Made by a program: the position numbers and the translations under genes
The notes under the pieces: model-generated
What the model was told of the DNA's origin: nothing
What the model saw: the letters and a program-made list of their open reading frames with translations, nothing else
Databases searched by the model: none
Shown here: in pieces, positions 19,888-38,216 of the stretch
Layout: every line of letters begins with the position of its first letter
Numbering within the stretch: position 1 is the first letter of the stretch
Source: Adineta vaga
Lineage: Eukaryota > Rotifera
DNA: 64,000 nt
Reading direction: 5' to 3'
Assembly: GCA_021613535.1 (NCBI GenBank)
Contig: CP075493.1
Coordinates: 4,402,001 to 4,466,000, forward strand

Positions 19888-21746
19888 TTATGCCAGAATT
19901 CTCTCCAGATCTACCATTACAGATGACGATGCAGCTTTTTGTGGTAAACTCACTGCTTGTTCTCGACTCTGATTAAACTTCTGTTGTACACGTTTCAATT
20001 CATCAACTTGTGCTCGAATTTTTCTACCATTAATTGGCAATCGATAAAGTTTGCCAACAAGACCAAATATCTCTTCAGATGTCATCGTATTCGTAGATGT
20101 TGATGATAATGTTGTTTGTTTAATTCTCATTCCTTTCTGAATAATATCCATTTCATGTTTATAATCTGCTAATAATCTCTCTAGCCCATTAATAACATCA
20201 TCGTTTTGAGCTCCAGCATTTCTTTTTGTTTGTTCTTCTCGAATAAAATGTTGAATATATTCAATAATATCATCATTTATTGGATTTAAAGCATTTACAC
20301 GAAGAAATTGTGTTAACTGTGTACAGACTTTAATGATCTCCACTTGCTCATTTTCTAAATCTTGAATTCGTTTTTGAATAGCTTCAAGAGGAGATTGAAC
20401 AGTTTTGCTGCTACTTATATCAATATCAGTCATAAATTTACGAACTTCATACATAACATGCATATGTTGTTTCCATATACAGCCACATACTTTACAATTG
20501 ACTTAAAATGAAATCATATATATATATATTTCTGAAGCAAATTTTCAATTCTCTCACGTGTTTTCTGATTCATAGCAGAACATTGTTGTAATTTTTCATC
20601 ACCAATTGCTTCTTTTTGAACTCCTTGCAGAAAACAATGCTCATGACAATGACTTACATAATTTACTTTTTCCATTCCATCAATTCGAATTACTTCCGTA
20701 CATTGACTTGTATTAGCGCATACTGTTCTTGGATATCCTAATGAAATAACTTCAGCATCTTTCTGTGGCATGATTAATGGTGTTGCACATCGATTAGACA
20801 GAACACTTTTTCTATGTTGTTCGGCAAGTTGTCGATTTTCTTGAATTAAAGTAGAAATCTCTGCAGCAGGTCTTGACAATTTTCGAATTAATTGTTGTGC
20901 TTCATTTAAAGAAAGTGTATCCCGAGTAGCATGTTTATCGCATTTAACAATGCGGGCCATCAAACGTCTGAATTCTTGAATCGTATAATTCCAACTTCGA
21001 TTATAATCTTTTCTTTCTATGTCTTCAAATGTAATACCATTTTTACATAAAGCTAAAAACCGAAATGCTTCATTATCGAATATAAATGAATTTTCTTTTG
21101 AAAATGGAATCTCATTTCCGGATTGATCTTTAAGTGTTCGCAGAAGTGCTCGAAGTAGAGGTGCTGCTGGTCCCGGTTGATAGCTAGTAGATCGAGCATT
21201 GGTAAAAATAAACATAATATTTTCTTTTGCATGAATATGTAAATGTCGAAGTAATTCTTTGATGCAAAATCTAAAGAGAATATTTAAACGTTCTTCACTT
21301 GGTTTGAGTAATATACATATACCATTTAAATAGTCGAATTGAGCAATATAAGCAAGAATATCTTCAAAATTTTTCTCATCTTGAAGAACACCTTGAGTAT
21401 CACCAATACCTGGTGCATCGATTAAACGTAATTTTCTATTGTTGATAGTAAAAACAAAGCTACGACATTGACTCGTACATGATTGACCAACAGATCCTTT
21501 CTTTTCACTTTCATCTGGTGTACCGATCATAACAGTCTGTTCTTCAAATGTATTTTTATCCATAAAAATAAACCAGGCAGGTATAATTGCTTGTAATGCT
21601 CCAGCAATAGCTTCATCCAAAGAATTATAAACAAGATAATTAGCAAATGCATTGATGAAAGTACTTTTTCCAACTCCTGTAGGTCCTAGAAGAAGTATGT
21701 TTATATCTCCAGTTGATGAACTATTATATTGCCATGATTGAGACAT
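19888..21746 (-). CDS. GTPase D: short AIG1-like GTPase with Cys/His module
   Basis: Exons 21746-20558 and 20501-19888 join across a 56-nt intron (donor GTGAGA, acceptor TTTTAAG, phase 1) to give 600 aa. The GTPase starts almost at the N-terminus: P-loop GPTGVGKST at 21-29, G3 DAPGIGDTQ, G4-like FTNARST, and FIFDNEAFRFL. After the domain come TVCANTSQC, CHEHC and, across the splice, CKVCGC with an HMH triad, a candidate zinc-binding module. The C-terminal ~150 residues are helical and contain the shared EIFGLVGKLYRLPING block. The intron position is identical in paralogue E, which confirms the model. No SNTX-like part. D and E are head-to-tail tandem copies. Confidence 0.82.
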
Positions 21747-21822
21747 GTTTTTAAAAAAAACAAAATCTGAAATATTTCGAAAAAAAAGTCAACGAAAAGA
21801 AGGAAATATAAAATATGATTTA

Positions 21823-23701
21823 TCATTTTTTATGATTTACAATATTTCGTAATGTCAAAAGAATCTGCGGAGAATTAGAATTCGTTGGCAGATCAACATG
21901 AATTTCATCCGTTGTAGCTGCTTGTGTTCGACCTTGTTTCATTCGTTCAACTTGATCTTGAATAAATTTACCGTTAATAGGTAATTCATAAAGTTTTTGA
22001 ACTAAATCATAGATTTCACTAATGCGTACTGTATTATCGAATCTTTCCGATGCATTAGAATCATCTTTAGCTGCAATACTATTTGTATATAACATCATTT
22101 CTTTATTGTAATCATCAATCATTTTTTCAAGACCATGAATAACTTCTAAATTGTCTGTTCCCGCAGTTTGTTTTCGTTTTTCTTCGTTAATATGATGTCG
22201 AAGATATTCAATCATATCATCATTATAGGTTGTAATAGAATATGCTTTGAGAAAATGACAAAGTTTAACGCAAATATTTCGTATAACTGCTTCTTCTTTC
22301 CGTAAATCCGATATACGTTTATCAATTAAATCCATAACTGATTGTGGTGTCTCAACTCGATCATTATCTAAGGTGACATAATCTAAATTTCTTTCGTATT
22401 TATATGTAATATGCATATGTTTCGTCCATTCACATCCACATTTTTTACAGAAACCTGTATAGAAAAGAAAGATAGATTTATGGTTGATGAGACAAAATCT
22501 TCTAACACAACAAACCTGTTTTTTTCAAAGCTCGACAACCTCGTATAACTGGGTGCCCAATACATTCTTGTACTACGCGATGTAATGAGCAACCTACATG
22601 ACAGTTACTATTGTAGTTGACTCTTTGTTCACCACGAACGTTGATCATTTCAGTACATTTGTCGTTGACACAAACGGTTAATCGTTCACGAAGTGGAATA
22701 AATGTGCCAGTTTTTTGAGGAATTCTATTTGAAGTTTGACTTGTTTGTTGATTTATAATTTTTTCTTTGTAATGTTTAGCTAATAGAATATTTTCTTCAA
22801 TTAGTGTAACAATTTCTGCGACAGGTCGAGAAAGTTTATGAATTAAGATTTGAGCTTCATTTAAGGATAGAGTATCTTGTACTGCATGAAGATCACATTG
22901 AACTATACGAGTCAATAGACGACCATATTCCTCAACAGATTTATTCCACGAATCACTATAAGTTTTTTTCTCATTATCTAAAAAAGTTAATCCTTGCTTG
23001 CAAACAGCTAAATAACGAAATGATTCACTATCAAACATGAAAGTATTTTCTTTGGAAAACGGAACTTCTACACCTGCTTTTTCACGTAGTTCTCGTAAAA
23101 GAACTTTTAATAAGTTCGTTGTTGCACCTGGTCGAAAAAACGCTGCCCGAGAATTAGTAAATACAAACATAATATTATCTTTGGCACTGATATGTAAATG
23201 TCGAAGTAATTCTTTGATACAATAACGAAAATAAATGTTTAATCGTTGTTCATCAGGTTTTAAAAAAATACATATTCCATTTAAATGTTCATATTGATTA
23301 ATATAACGAAGAATATGTTCAAAATTTCTTGCTTCATGATCAACATTGCGCGTATCACCAACACCTGGTCCGTCAATAAGACGAATTATACGATTTCCAA
23401 CGGGAAAAATGTAACTTCGACAGGCTTGAGTCGATGATTCTCCCTCAGTTTCAGAACTTTCATTACTGTCCGGGTTTCCAACTAAAACTTTAGTACTTTC
23501 GAATGTCTCACTATTAGTCACTGCAAATGCCGAAGGAATTAAGACCTTTAAATCATGATTCAAAGCATCATCAAGAGTATTGTACCAAAGATAATTGATA
23601 AATGCATTGATGAACGTAGTTTTACCAACTCCAGTTTGACCTAATAGTAATATATTAATATCAGTTTCGGGAGAATTTCGTGTGCGACGATAGTAAGACA
23701 T
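21823..23701 (-). CDS. GTPase E: short AIG1-like GTPase with Cys/His module
   Basis: Exons 23701-22516 and 22454-21823 join across a 61-nt intron (donor GTTTGT, acceptor CTATACAG, phase 1) to give 605 aa. I start at ATG 23701, as in paralogue D; the frame stays open upstream but passes a likely acceptor (CATTCCAG) 7 bases before this ATG. P-loop GQTGVGKTT at 21-29, G3 DGPGVGDTR, G4-like FTNSRA, FMFDSESFRYL. The Cys/His module is well kept: CVNDKC, CHVGC, then CKKCGCEW and HMH. The helical tail has EIYDLVQKLYELPING. The upstream neighbour is GTPase F in divergent orientation, ~320 bp away. Confidence 0.82.
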
Positions 23702-24022
23702 GTGATGTCTGGAATGAAAAAAAAAACTATGTAAAATGAATTTTTTGTCAAGTTGGAAATTTCTTTTCATGGTGTAGGAAGAAAACGTTTTTTTTCTTTT
23801 TTTCTTTTTCTTCTTCTTTTGTTACACAACTCTCTACTATTGACATTCCAACGAATCTCGTGCTCTATCAGGTAAGATTTGAAAATGTTGGTATGGATGA
23901 GAATAGTTGTAAACATTAGTTTCAGTTAAATCAACATCACTGATAAAAAATGCTTGTTTTATTAGCTATCTGTGAATAACTTTTTAGAAGTGTATATGTT
24001 GGGCATAAAGCATTAGTGAAAC
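23702..24022. other. Divergent promoter region of GTPases E and F
   Basis: 321 bp between divergent starts. It contains a long T/C-rich tract (~23790-23818) and the putative 5' acceptor of E. No specific motif. Confidence 0.45.
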
Positions 24023-27000
24023 ATGTCTCATAAAAAAAACAAATTAAATCGTTTTGCTGTCGATCATTGTGGTAGTCTTGGCTCGCTTTATGATGCTAAT
24101 CGAGATAGCATACGAGGAAAGCTGCCTACTGATTACACATCGAAATCAACAAAGTTAGAAGATCTGCCGAAATGCTTTCTAACCAACAGTTCTACACCTG
24201 AAAACCCAAATTTACTTGAAATGATACGTATTCAGTGTGAATTGCGACTGAGTATTTTTTTAAAGTTAGTTTCAACATCTGATATTGCATCATTAATTGA
24301 TTATCCTCTCCGGATTGACCAAAATACTCGTTTTATATATTTTCGTCACGATACCTTACGTGAATCTCTATGCGATATTTCCGATGTATCGTTAACATCG
24401 TCTTCATTTGGGACGTCTTCTACACATATTATCACAGAAATTACCTATGGCATTGTTGTTCTTATGATTATAAAATTGCCACCTAATCACAATACAAAAC
24501 ATAATTCCACGCTTGAAAGAATATGTACTTCTTTAAGCCATGATCAATGCGCACAAGATATTGATGAAGATGAAGAGGGAAACGATTTATTTAAACAAAT
24601 TGACTTAATACATGTTTATTCAAATATAGATGAATTAACAAAAGTCAATCAGTTTGAAAATATATACTCGGAAATATTTAGACTAAAAACGGATCTCAGT
24701 AAACATCAACAAGTGATGTATACGCTCAATCCAATCTCACCGTTTTTTCCTGACCTATCTCCAAACGAATGTCAATATTGTCCTCTCCATGAAAGCATTG
24801 CTTGCGCATTGGAAACATATTTGATTCAATGGTTATCTAAATGGAGAAAGTTAACCGTTCGGCTAAATGATGATTTGTCAAAAACATTACCGAAGGAATT
24901 AATAACAGAGCTGAAACCCGTCCAAGAACGTTTCTCAGAAGTGAAACAATCACATGAGAAAAGGCTCAAAAAACTTCGTAATTTAGTGGTTAAAATTCGA
25001 AAAAATATAGCAGTAGAACAATCAAATAATGCACTATTGACATTATGTTCCAATGCAGCAAGTGATCATTCTATACAAGATTTAAATATGATCATCGTTC
25101 AATTAGAATCAAAAAGTAGTTTCGTTCAGCATTTACGAAATGATGGTTGGGAGTACTGTAATGTTGTTGAATTGAATATTAAACAAATATACAGTAAACA
25201 ATTTATTGAACATCTACTGCGTGAAAATTATCCCGAGAAAATTATTATCTGTTTGTCAGATGATATTCGTGATAAGCATAGCAAGAACACTGGCATGATC
25301 GATGCACGAAAAAATAATCCTAACATGAATTTTGTCTATGCTGATTTCACCTATTCAACATATGAATTAGAAGAGATGCTAACTATCGTCCCTCACGATA
25401 GTCAAACATCCGATAAGAATCCATTGAATACTCTTTTATCAATACCAACAACTGACAATTATATTAATATTATAATGCTCGGAGATTCTGGCGTTGGAAA
25501 ATCGAGTTTTATTAATGCGTTTGCTAATTATCTTCGTTTCGAAACGCTTGAACAAGCACAACAGACAGAACCAACTGTGATCATTCCTGTTTCATTTTTA
25601 ATGGCAATCAATGACAATTTTGAAGAACGCATTGTCGAGTTTGGTAAACAAGATCCAAATGAAAATCATAATGAAATTGGTCAATCCGTTACTGAACACT
25701 GCAAATCCTATGTTTTTAATATTTCTGATGAAAAAAAATTACGTATTATCGATACACCTGGTTTTGGTGATACTCGAGGAATAGAACAAGATAATTTGAA
25801 TATGGACGACATTTTTTCATTTCTCAAATATTTTCCCTATATCAATGGTATATGTCTTCTGTTTAAACCAGAAGTGATACAATTAAATCCTTATTTACGT
25901 TCCTGTTGCACTCAATTGTTTAATTATTTTGGAAAGAATATTCGTGATCATATTATATTCTGTTTTACTAATGCACGTTCGACATTTTTTGCACCAGGCA
26001 ATACTCGACCGTTGTTAAATACATTCTTTCAATCATTTCCAGTAAAAAATATTCCTTTCACAAAAAACAATACATTTTGTTTTGATAGTGAATCATTTCG
26101 ATATTTAGTTGCATTGCAAAATGGTATCGAATTCGGTAAGAATGATAGAAAAGAATTTGAACAGAGCTGGTCTAGATCAGTAACTGAATCGAAACGTTTT
26201 CGTGATTATGTTCTTAAACAATCGCCATATCGTCGAAATAGTGAATGGAAGTCTATTCAAGATGCTCAGTCGCAAATTAGTTACGCGATACGGCCAATAT
26301 TAGAAAGTATGCGAAATGATCTGAGAAATATAATTTTATATGATTCAAAGTCATCAATCGAACTTTGTCCAATACCTCTCAAACGGAAACAAAATATCTG
26401 TTATACATGTAAACGTACTATAATCAATTGTGAGCATTTCGTGATATTATCAGATCTATTCCATAACTTAACACAACAGGTCAGTTTTATTAAAGATACA
26501 TTCGAGTTAGAATATCCTCAATAATATTATAAAATGATTTCGAATATGATTTTAGTGTGATAAAAGTAAACAAACGTTCGCACAATACACACTTCAATAT
26601 CAATCTCATAATATTCTCGATAATCATTCATTACTTGATTTGAAAAAGCGAACGAATTATCTCTGTAATATATGTGCTGAATTTACTTATTTCATGATGA
26701 AAACCTTACAGGATAATCAAGAAGATCTATTTCTGACTGGATTCGAGAGAATGGTTACCGAAGAAAATGCTAATTGTGAAATGGAAGCTACAACAAACAT
26801 CAACACAGAATTAACTAAACGGCTGAAAGAATTACAAATTCTCTATGAAAAACGATTAGAAGTGGTACAACTGGATGCAGATCCTATCGACTTATGTCAT
26901 ATCTATTGTCTGATCAATTCTCTGAATGAGATACCTACAGTGAAAAAACAACTAGACGCAATTAAACAATATCATCAATATTTATTGAAAAGCAATGAAC

Positions 27001-27029
27001 GGAACATTCCTACAAGCAAACCGACATAA
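24023..27029 (+). CDS. GTPase F: SNTX-like/FAT-like/thioredoxin-like/GTPase fusion (two exons)
   Basis: Exons 24023-26479 and 26556-27029, phase 0 (donor CAG|GTCAGT, acceptor GATTTTAG), give 976 aa. The SNTX-like N-terminus has GSLGSLYDANRD at ~14-25, NTRFIYFRHD and STHIITEITYG with a hydrophobic strand at ~133. The helical FAT-like region (~255-345) ends KIRKNIA. The thioredoxin-like part has WEYCNVVELN, KIIICLSDD and FVYADFTYS. The GTPase P-loop GDSGVGKSS is at ~487; then DTPGFGDTRG, FTNARSTFFAPGNTRPLL, FCFDSESFRYL. Exon 1 ends inside the Cys module (CYTC; the partner Cys is the first residue of exon 2). The tail ends with an IYCLINSLNEIP block shared with A-E. The intron sits in the Cys module near the site of the D/E intron, but in another phase. 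Confidence 0.75.
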
Positions 27030-27084
27030 CACTTGTCCGCTATTCAGTTTTCTATTCTAGAATAATATATTTTTAAGTTTTTGA

Positions 27085-27171
27085 GGGTGTGGGTGTATGT
27101 ATCTTCGTTGATTGTCTACACCTTAATGCACGTTCCATCCCATAGTTTTGCATCTCACTACACTCACACCC
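27085..27171. repeat. Short inverted repeat between convergent genes
   Basis: Thirteen-base arms at 27085-27097 and 27159-27171 are reverse complements with one mismatch and a ~61-base loop. They lie between the 3' ends of GTPase F and the EEP hydrolase. Could be a folding RNA 3' end or chance; no transposon features around it. Confidence 0.35.
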
Positions 27172-27253
27172 ACAGAATAAAACAAGGTTCGCTCACATCT
27201 TCAATGCACTGTAATGCGCGAGATTTATTCTTTGAAAAATAAATTAAGCAGTA

Positions 27254-28480
27254 TCACATAGGAGATATGTCATTTTTTATCATCAGTTCGGCAAGCACAG
27301 GAAAATGATCCGATGGATAATATTGACCATCGGAATCTGTTAGAATTGCATGCTGAATTGTTTTTAAATATTGAGATGTCACAAAAATATAATCAATTCG
27401 ATCACCTAATTCATGACCGACAAAGAAAGTTGACCATGTACTGTTTGGACCATAATGAGGTATTTCTGTCAAATCCATTGCATCTTGAAGAATAGAACTG
27501 GTCACAATTGTTTGATAGGGATCTGAATCAGGACCGGTATTAAAATCACCAGTGAGAATTACTGGTACATTCATTTTAGTCATATTTTGTATACGACGAA
27601 GAATTAAACGAGAACTTTGTTGACGAGCAACTTTTCCAATATGATCAAAATGCGTATTAAAATGATAGAATATTTGATGAGTATGTCGATCACGAAGTTT
27701 TACCCAACTACAAACACGTGTTACATCAGCATCCCATCCTTTACTAGCAGGAGTTTCGGGTGTTTCCGATAACCAAAATGTGTTGTTATCAAGCATATCG
27801 AAACGATTAGCTCGATAAAATATAGCTGAGAATTCGCCTTTCTCTTTACCATCATCACGACCAGCACCATACCATTCAAATGAAGGTAAAGCACTTTTTA
27901 AATCATTCATCTGATTAGGTAAAGCTTCCTGAACACCAAAAATATCAACTGCATGGTAACGAATCAAACGCATCACACGATCTTTTCGGAGAGACCATCG
28001 ATTGATTCCATCATTAGCTGTATCAAGACGAATATTATATGTCATAATTCGAAATGATGAATTGTGTGATATAACTATAAACATGAATATATATCGAAAT
28101 CATCTGCATGGTACAAGGCTCAGTAATATGTACCTGCTCTTGAAGTTGCTTGTGTTATTGCTGTATTGGCTTTTCGTGTCAGAACAAGTGTCGTAGAAAT
28201 AATAACTGTAGCAACAATGCATACAGTAACAATGATGGAAACATGAATCCAACTAATCGTTTTCATTCTAAACAAATACTTGTTTTTTTCTTCTTCTTAG
28301 AACAATCACAAAGAATACTAATACATACTTTGCCATTGCACCGTTAGCTGAAACGGGCTAAGAATATATTCAAGTTTTGTCTATACAAAGATATCAAATG
28401 AATGAAGAAAAACTTTTTACCTGATTTTGTTGATTAGTTACTGCTTCTTCATTTGATGGTAATGTTATCTCTTGGCTCAT
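27254..28480 (-). CDS. Membrane-anchored endonuclease/exonuclease/phosphatase-family hydrolase
   Basis: Four exons: 28480-28421, 28357-28329 (only 29 nt), 28267-28134 and 28074-27254. Phases match exactly and give 347 aa. Residues 1-30 are a Gln/Asn-rich cytosolic tail. Exon 3 encodes one hydrophobic helix (VSIIVTVCIVATVIIS), a signal anchor. The catalytic domain begins at ~83 with MTYNIR and carries the family motifs: GVQEA (Mg-binding Glu), NTHFDH, LTGDFNTGP, DRIDYIFV and SDHFPV. The catalytic part is a single exon and resembles bacterial secreted EEP hydrolases. Substrate (phosphodiester, sphingolipid or nucleic acid) unknown. It shares a ~315-bp divergent promoter region with the intradiol dioxygenase gene. 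Confidence 0.82.
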
Positions 28481-28795
28481 AGTTGGTCTTTATTGTTAGA
28501 GAATATTGCAGAATGCAGTGACAAATAAATATCATTATAGGTATTTATTAAGCATAGATTAACAAAATAAAGTACATGATCATAGAACGAACAACAACCA
28601 CTCTTAGTATAATTGATATTTACTCGACGAAAACAAAGTAAAAATGCGATGTCATCTCTTCAGTACATTTATATGTAGTAAAGATTATTTAGTTGATTTT
28701 CTTTCCATCGTGTTCGACTCATCATTCTTCTTCCTTATCTAATACAACTGCATCACTTACATTCATATCGTATCATATCATTTAGAAGGAAAAAA
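28481..28795. other. Divergent promoter region of hydrolase and dioxygenase
   Basis: 315 bp between two divergent genes of probable foreign origin. CATTTAG ends ten bases before the dioxygenase ATG and looks like a splice or trans-splice acceptor. Confidence 0.45.
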
Positions 28796-29727
28796 ATGTC
28801 AGCAAGTGATAATACTGAATCGAAAACGTCCCTGAAACTTTCAGATTTGACGGTAGACAATATTACAAAAAATGCAATTCAAACCAATAGTGAAACACCG
28901 AATTTTCGATTCAAATTCTTGATGGAAAAATTAATTAATCATCTTCATAACTATATTCGTGAAACACGATTAACAACGGAAGAATGGACACAAACAATTC
29001 AATTCTTAACTTCATGTGGACAGATAAGCAATGATGTTCGACAAGAATTCATATTATTAAGTGATATTCTTGGAGTAAGCGTTCTTGTTGATGCTTTAAA
29101 TCATCCCAAACCCTCGAATGCAACTGAATCAACGGTTCTAGGACCATTCTATACGGAAGATGCTGTAGATGTAGCTAATGGAGAAAGTATTGCATCACCT
29201 AATAAAGGTGAAATATGTCTTGTTTTGGCTACAGTTAAAAATACGCGAGGAGAACCTATTGAAGGTGCAAAAATTGATGTTTGGGAAACGGATGGTAATG
29301 GTCTTTATGATAATCAATATGAAAATCGAGATAAACCTGATATGCGTGGTCGTTTGACTACAAACCAGCAAGGTGAATTCTATTTTACATGTGTTAAACC
29401 AGTTTCATATGCTGTTCCAACGGATGGTCCCGTTGGAAAACTACTCAAAGAATTACATCGACGTGCATATCGACCTGCACACATACATTTTCGTATTTAT
29501 ATTCCTGATAGTGAATATGATGATTTAGTTACAGCTTTATATGTTCAAGATGATCCATATTTAATGTCAGATGCAGTTTTTGGCGTGAAAAAAGTCTTAT
29601 TATTGATGTCAAGAAAGTTGAAGATGCAACAATTGCTAAGATGTATGATGTTAAAGAACAAGATTGGTTGATTCGATATGATTTTGTAATGACGACACGA
29701 AACGAAACACAAGCACTCATTCAATAA
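28796..29727 (+). CDS. Intradiol ring-cleavage dioxygenase, frame broken near the 3' end
   Basis: Single-exon gene; intended product ~310 aa. An N-terminal helical dioxygenase domain (~20-110) is followed by the catalytic beta-sandwich: TVLGPFYTEDA, DVWETDGNGLYDNQYE with the first Fe-ligand Tyr, and RRAYRPAHIHF with the second Tyr and both His ligands. This layout is that of catechol/hydroxyquinol 1,2-dioxygenases, which open catechols between the hydroxyls in aromatic degradation. At the six-A run 29588-29593 the frame shifts by one base. The printed frame stops at 29671 with an unrelated tail, while the other frame continues the family C-terminus (SLIIDVKKVEDAT, DWLIRYDFV) to a stop at 29727. 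All catalytic residues precede the break. Intradiol dioxygenases are rare in animals, so horizontal transfer is likely. Confidence 0.82.
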
Positions 29728-30196
29728 TTGTTGAAAAGTTTTACATGATTTCAATGCTTCAACATTCTATCGTTATAGAAGAAAAAAACATTGTATTTAC
29801 TTCTCCGTTCTGTGATGTTTTTTTCTTATGGTTTTTTTAATAATTTCAGTGCATTTTTTTTTCTTTCCTCTTTATGATGGTTTTTCTTTGGTTACACATG
29901 ATTACATGAATGATGAAGAAGAGAAAGGAGAAAAGAAACCACTCGTAATACATTTACATACATATATGTAATTTATACGAATATTATCTGATGTATTATT
30001 GTTGATAATTAAAAAAGCCATCAGGTTTATATGAGCTGTTGTTATTTTTATGAATAATTATTTCTATATTTGTTGTCATTGCCTTGAAAGCGAGTAAAAA
30101 TATTCTGAAGCACCTACATTTCATTTACAATTGACACAATATGTTTTGACAGAACAAAGTATAATCAGAATTTTAGTAATTGATTTTATTTTAGAG
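29728..30196. other. Intergenic spacer
   Basis: About 470 bp between the dioxygenase and ABCC genes; no gene. TTATTTTAG ends two bases before the ABCC ATG, another acceptor-like site hard against a start codon. Confidence 0.5.
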
Positions 30197-36390
<6,194 letters not shown>

Positions 36391-36812
36391 TATACTCATG
36401 GTGCTCATTTATAGATAATTAATTTTTTTGTAAAAAATTTCTATAGTTTTTTTTCTCTATATCAATAATAATCACGCATTAGAGACTAACAAAATAAGTC
36501 TCTATGTTACCATCATCCTACAACATGAAAGATGGGAAAGAATACACTGTAGAAAATAAAGGTTTATATCTTCGTCAAGTAGGATTTTAAAAAAAAGTTC
36601 TTTACGCGTTGCAAATTCGTAAACCTTTTTGTTTGTTTGTGACATCATCACAAACGGTTTTACCGTTAGTTATTCTCCACTTTTTTTATGGTGTATGTCT
36701 ATGTAATTTCATAAGACGAAATGAGTCATAACAAAGTCAAGATAAATACAAAACATAATGTCGACATATATTCGAACTATTGCTTCATCGGATAGAATTC
36801 TATTCATCGCTC
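36391..36812. other. Intergenic spacer
   Basis: About 420 bp between the ABCC stop and the PhyH-like ATG. No gene recognised. Confidence 0.45.
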
Positions 36813-38001
36813 ATGGACGGTCCTACTGCAACTTTTCAACCACCTGTAGTACCACGAGATTCGGAAGGATATGTAAAAAGCTTTAGTCTCTCCAATAATG
36901 ATACTTTGGAAGCAGTAGAGGCACGTGCTTTTTTCGAAAAATATGGTTTTGTAGTAATTGCCAATGTCTTCACTCTGGAACAGTGTGAAACGACAATATC
37001 CGATATTTGGAATGTGATTGAATCTTCTATCGGACAATCGTCCGAGATGATGAAAATCTTTGGACTCCTAAGTAGGATCAAATAGTTTTCACAAATTTTC
37101 TCAATATAACTCGCTCTATTCGTTCAATTATAGATTGTGGTACAGAACTGGTCTTGTGGAGGAAGGTATCATTGGTCATGCTAGTTTATGGACACGACAG
37201 ATTCTACTCAATCGACAAACTTCAGCTTTGCATACTGCCTTCGCTACTATTCTTGGAACAGAAGATTTACTTGTTAATCAGGATCGTTATGGAATGTTTC
37301 GACCAGCGAAAGAACACCCTGAACGTGCGACAATGGCAAATCTACATTTAGATATGAATCCATGGAATTATATTGAAGGTTAACAGCATCATATATTCAT
37401 TATAGAATTATAATTTAAAAGTTCCTTTTTCACATTTGTTTGTTTAGACCAAGATAACTCGCATCAATTGCAAGCTCTTACGGAATTGAATTACACATCT
37501 GATGATGATTGGATTGATGAAAATAATGAACCTGGTTGTGAAGCAGTAGGTGAATTGCATGTACAAGGTCTGGTGAATCTTGCTGATAATTTAGAGGAAG
37601 ATGGTGGATTTTGGCTTGTACCTGGTTTTCATAAATATCTGGCACAATGGGCAAAGGATCACGAATCATTACGGAAGAAATTTGGACGACATTTTCAGTT
37701 CTTGCTATTCGATGAAAGTGATGTACCAGACATGTATAACAATGCTTGTCATATTTCAACACGCGCTGGATCGGCTATGCTGTGGGATCAACGAACTATG
37801 CATGGATCACGAGTAAACCATAGTCAACGTCCTCGCTTTGCACAATTTTTTAAGATGTTTCCTCGTCAACATCCTGCAATGACATTGGAACGAGCCGAAT
37901 ATCGACGGCAAGCAATTCTTTCAAAACTTGAACAGGCAGAAATCAATTCAAAGACAGATCTTACGCCACTAGGAAGAAAAGTCTTTGGTCTTGATTCATA
38001 G
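36813..38001 (+). CDS. Phytanoyl-CoA dioxygenase (PhyH)-like Fe(II)/2-oxoglutarate oxygenase, one frame break
   Basis: Exons 36813-37071, 37134-37378 and 37448-38001. The N-terminal part (AFFEKYGFVVIANVFTLEQC) is a typical PhyH start. Exon 2 ends with LHLDMNPW, giving the HxD iron ligands. Exon 3 has GGFWLVPGFH and DQRTMHGSRVNHS with the distal His and the Arg that would bind 2-oxoglutarate. Summed exon length is one base short of a multiple of three. The break lies in ~37040-37055, where the frame reading SSEMMK ends and the frame reading DDENLWTP begins, just before the donor CCTAA|GTAGG. Corrected length would be 352 aa. PhyH-family oxygenases hydroxylate varied small molecules; the substrate is unknown. 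The C-terminal ~40 residues (RAEYRRQAILSKLEQ) form a helix. Confidence 0.8.
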
Positions 38002-38216
38002 TCGATGAATCATTCAAGAAATTCTTAACGAACACATTTGCACGTGATCGTGACAGTCACATGTGTTTCTCCTTGATAAGAAAAAATAAATACCATCATA
38101 GTCACGTTGTTTTTTTTTGTCTATTCTGTAATGTCTACATATATCTTATATCATTATTATTTGTTTATTCTTTATACGAGCAATATTTTTCATTATAAAA
38201 TATTCAGTAAGATAAT

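Noticed and set aside
26480-26555. Premature stop in GTPase F
   Set aside because: The stop is within a 76-nt intron; paralogues A and C show the Cys module continuing across it.
27085-27171. Transposon terminal inverted repeats
   Set aside because: Arms are only 13 bp with one mismatch, no target-site duplication or internal gene; kept only as a low-confidence inverted repeat.
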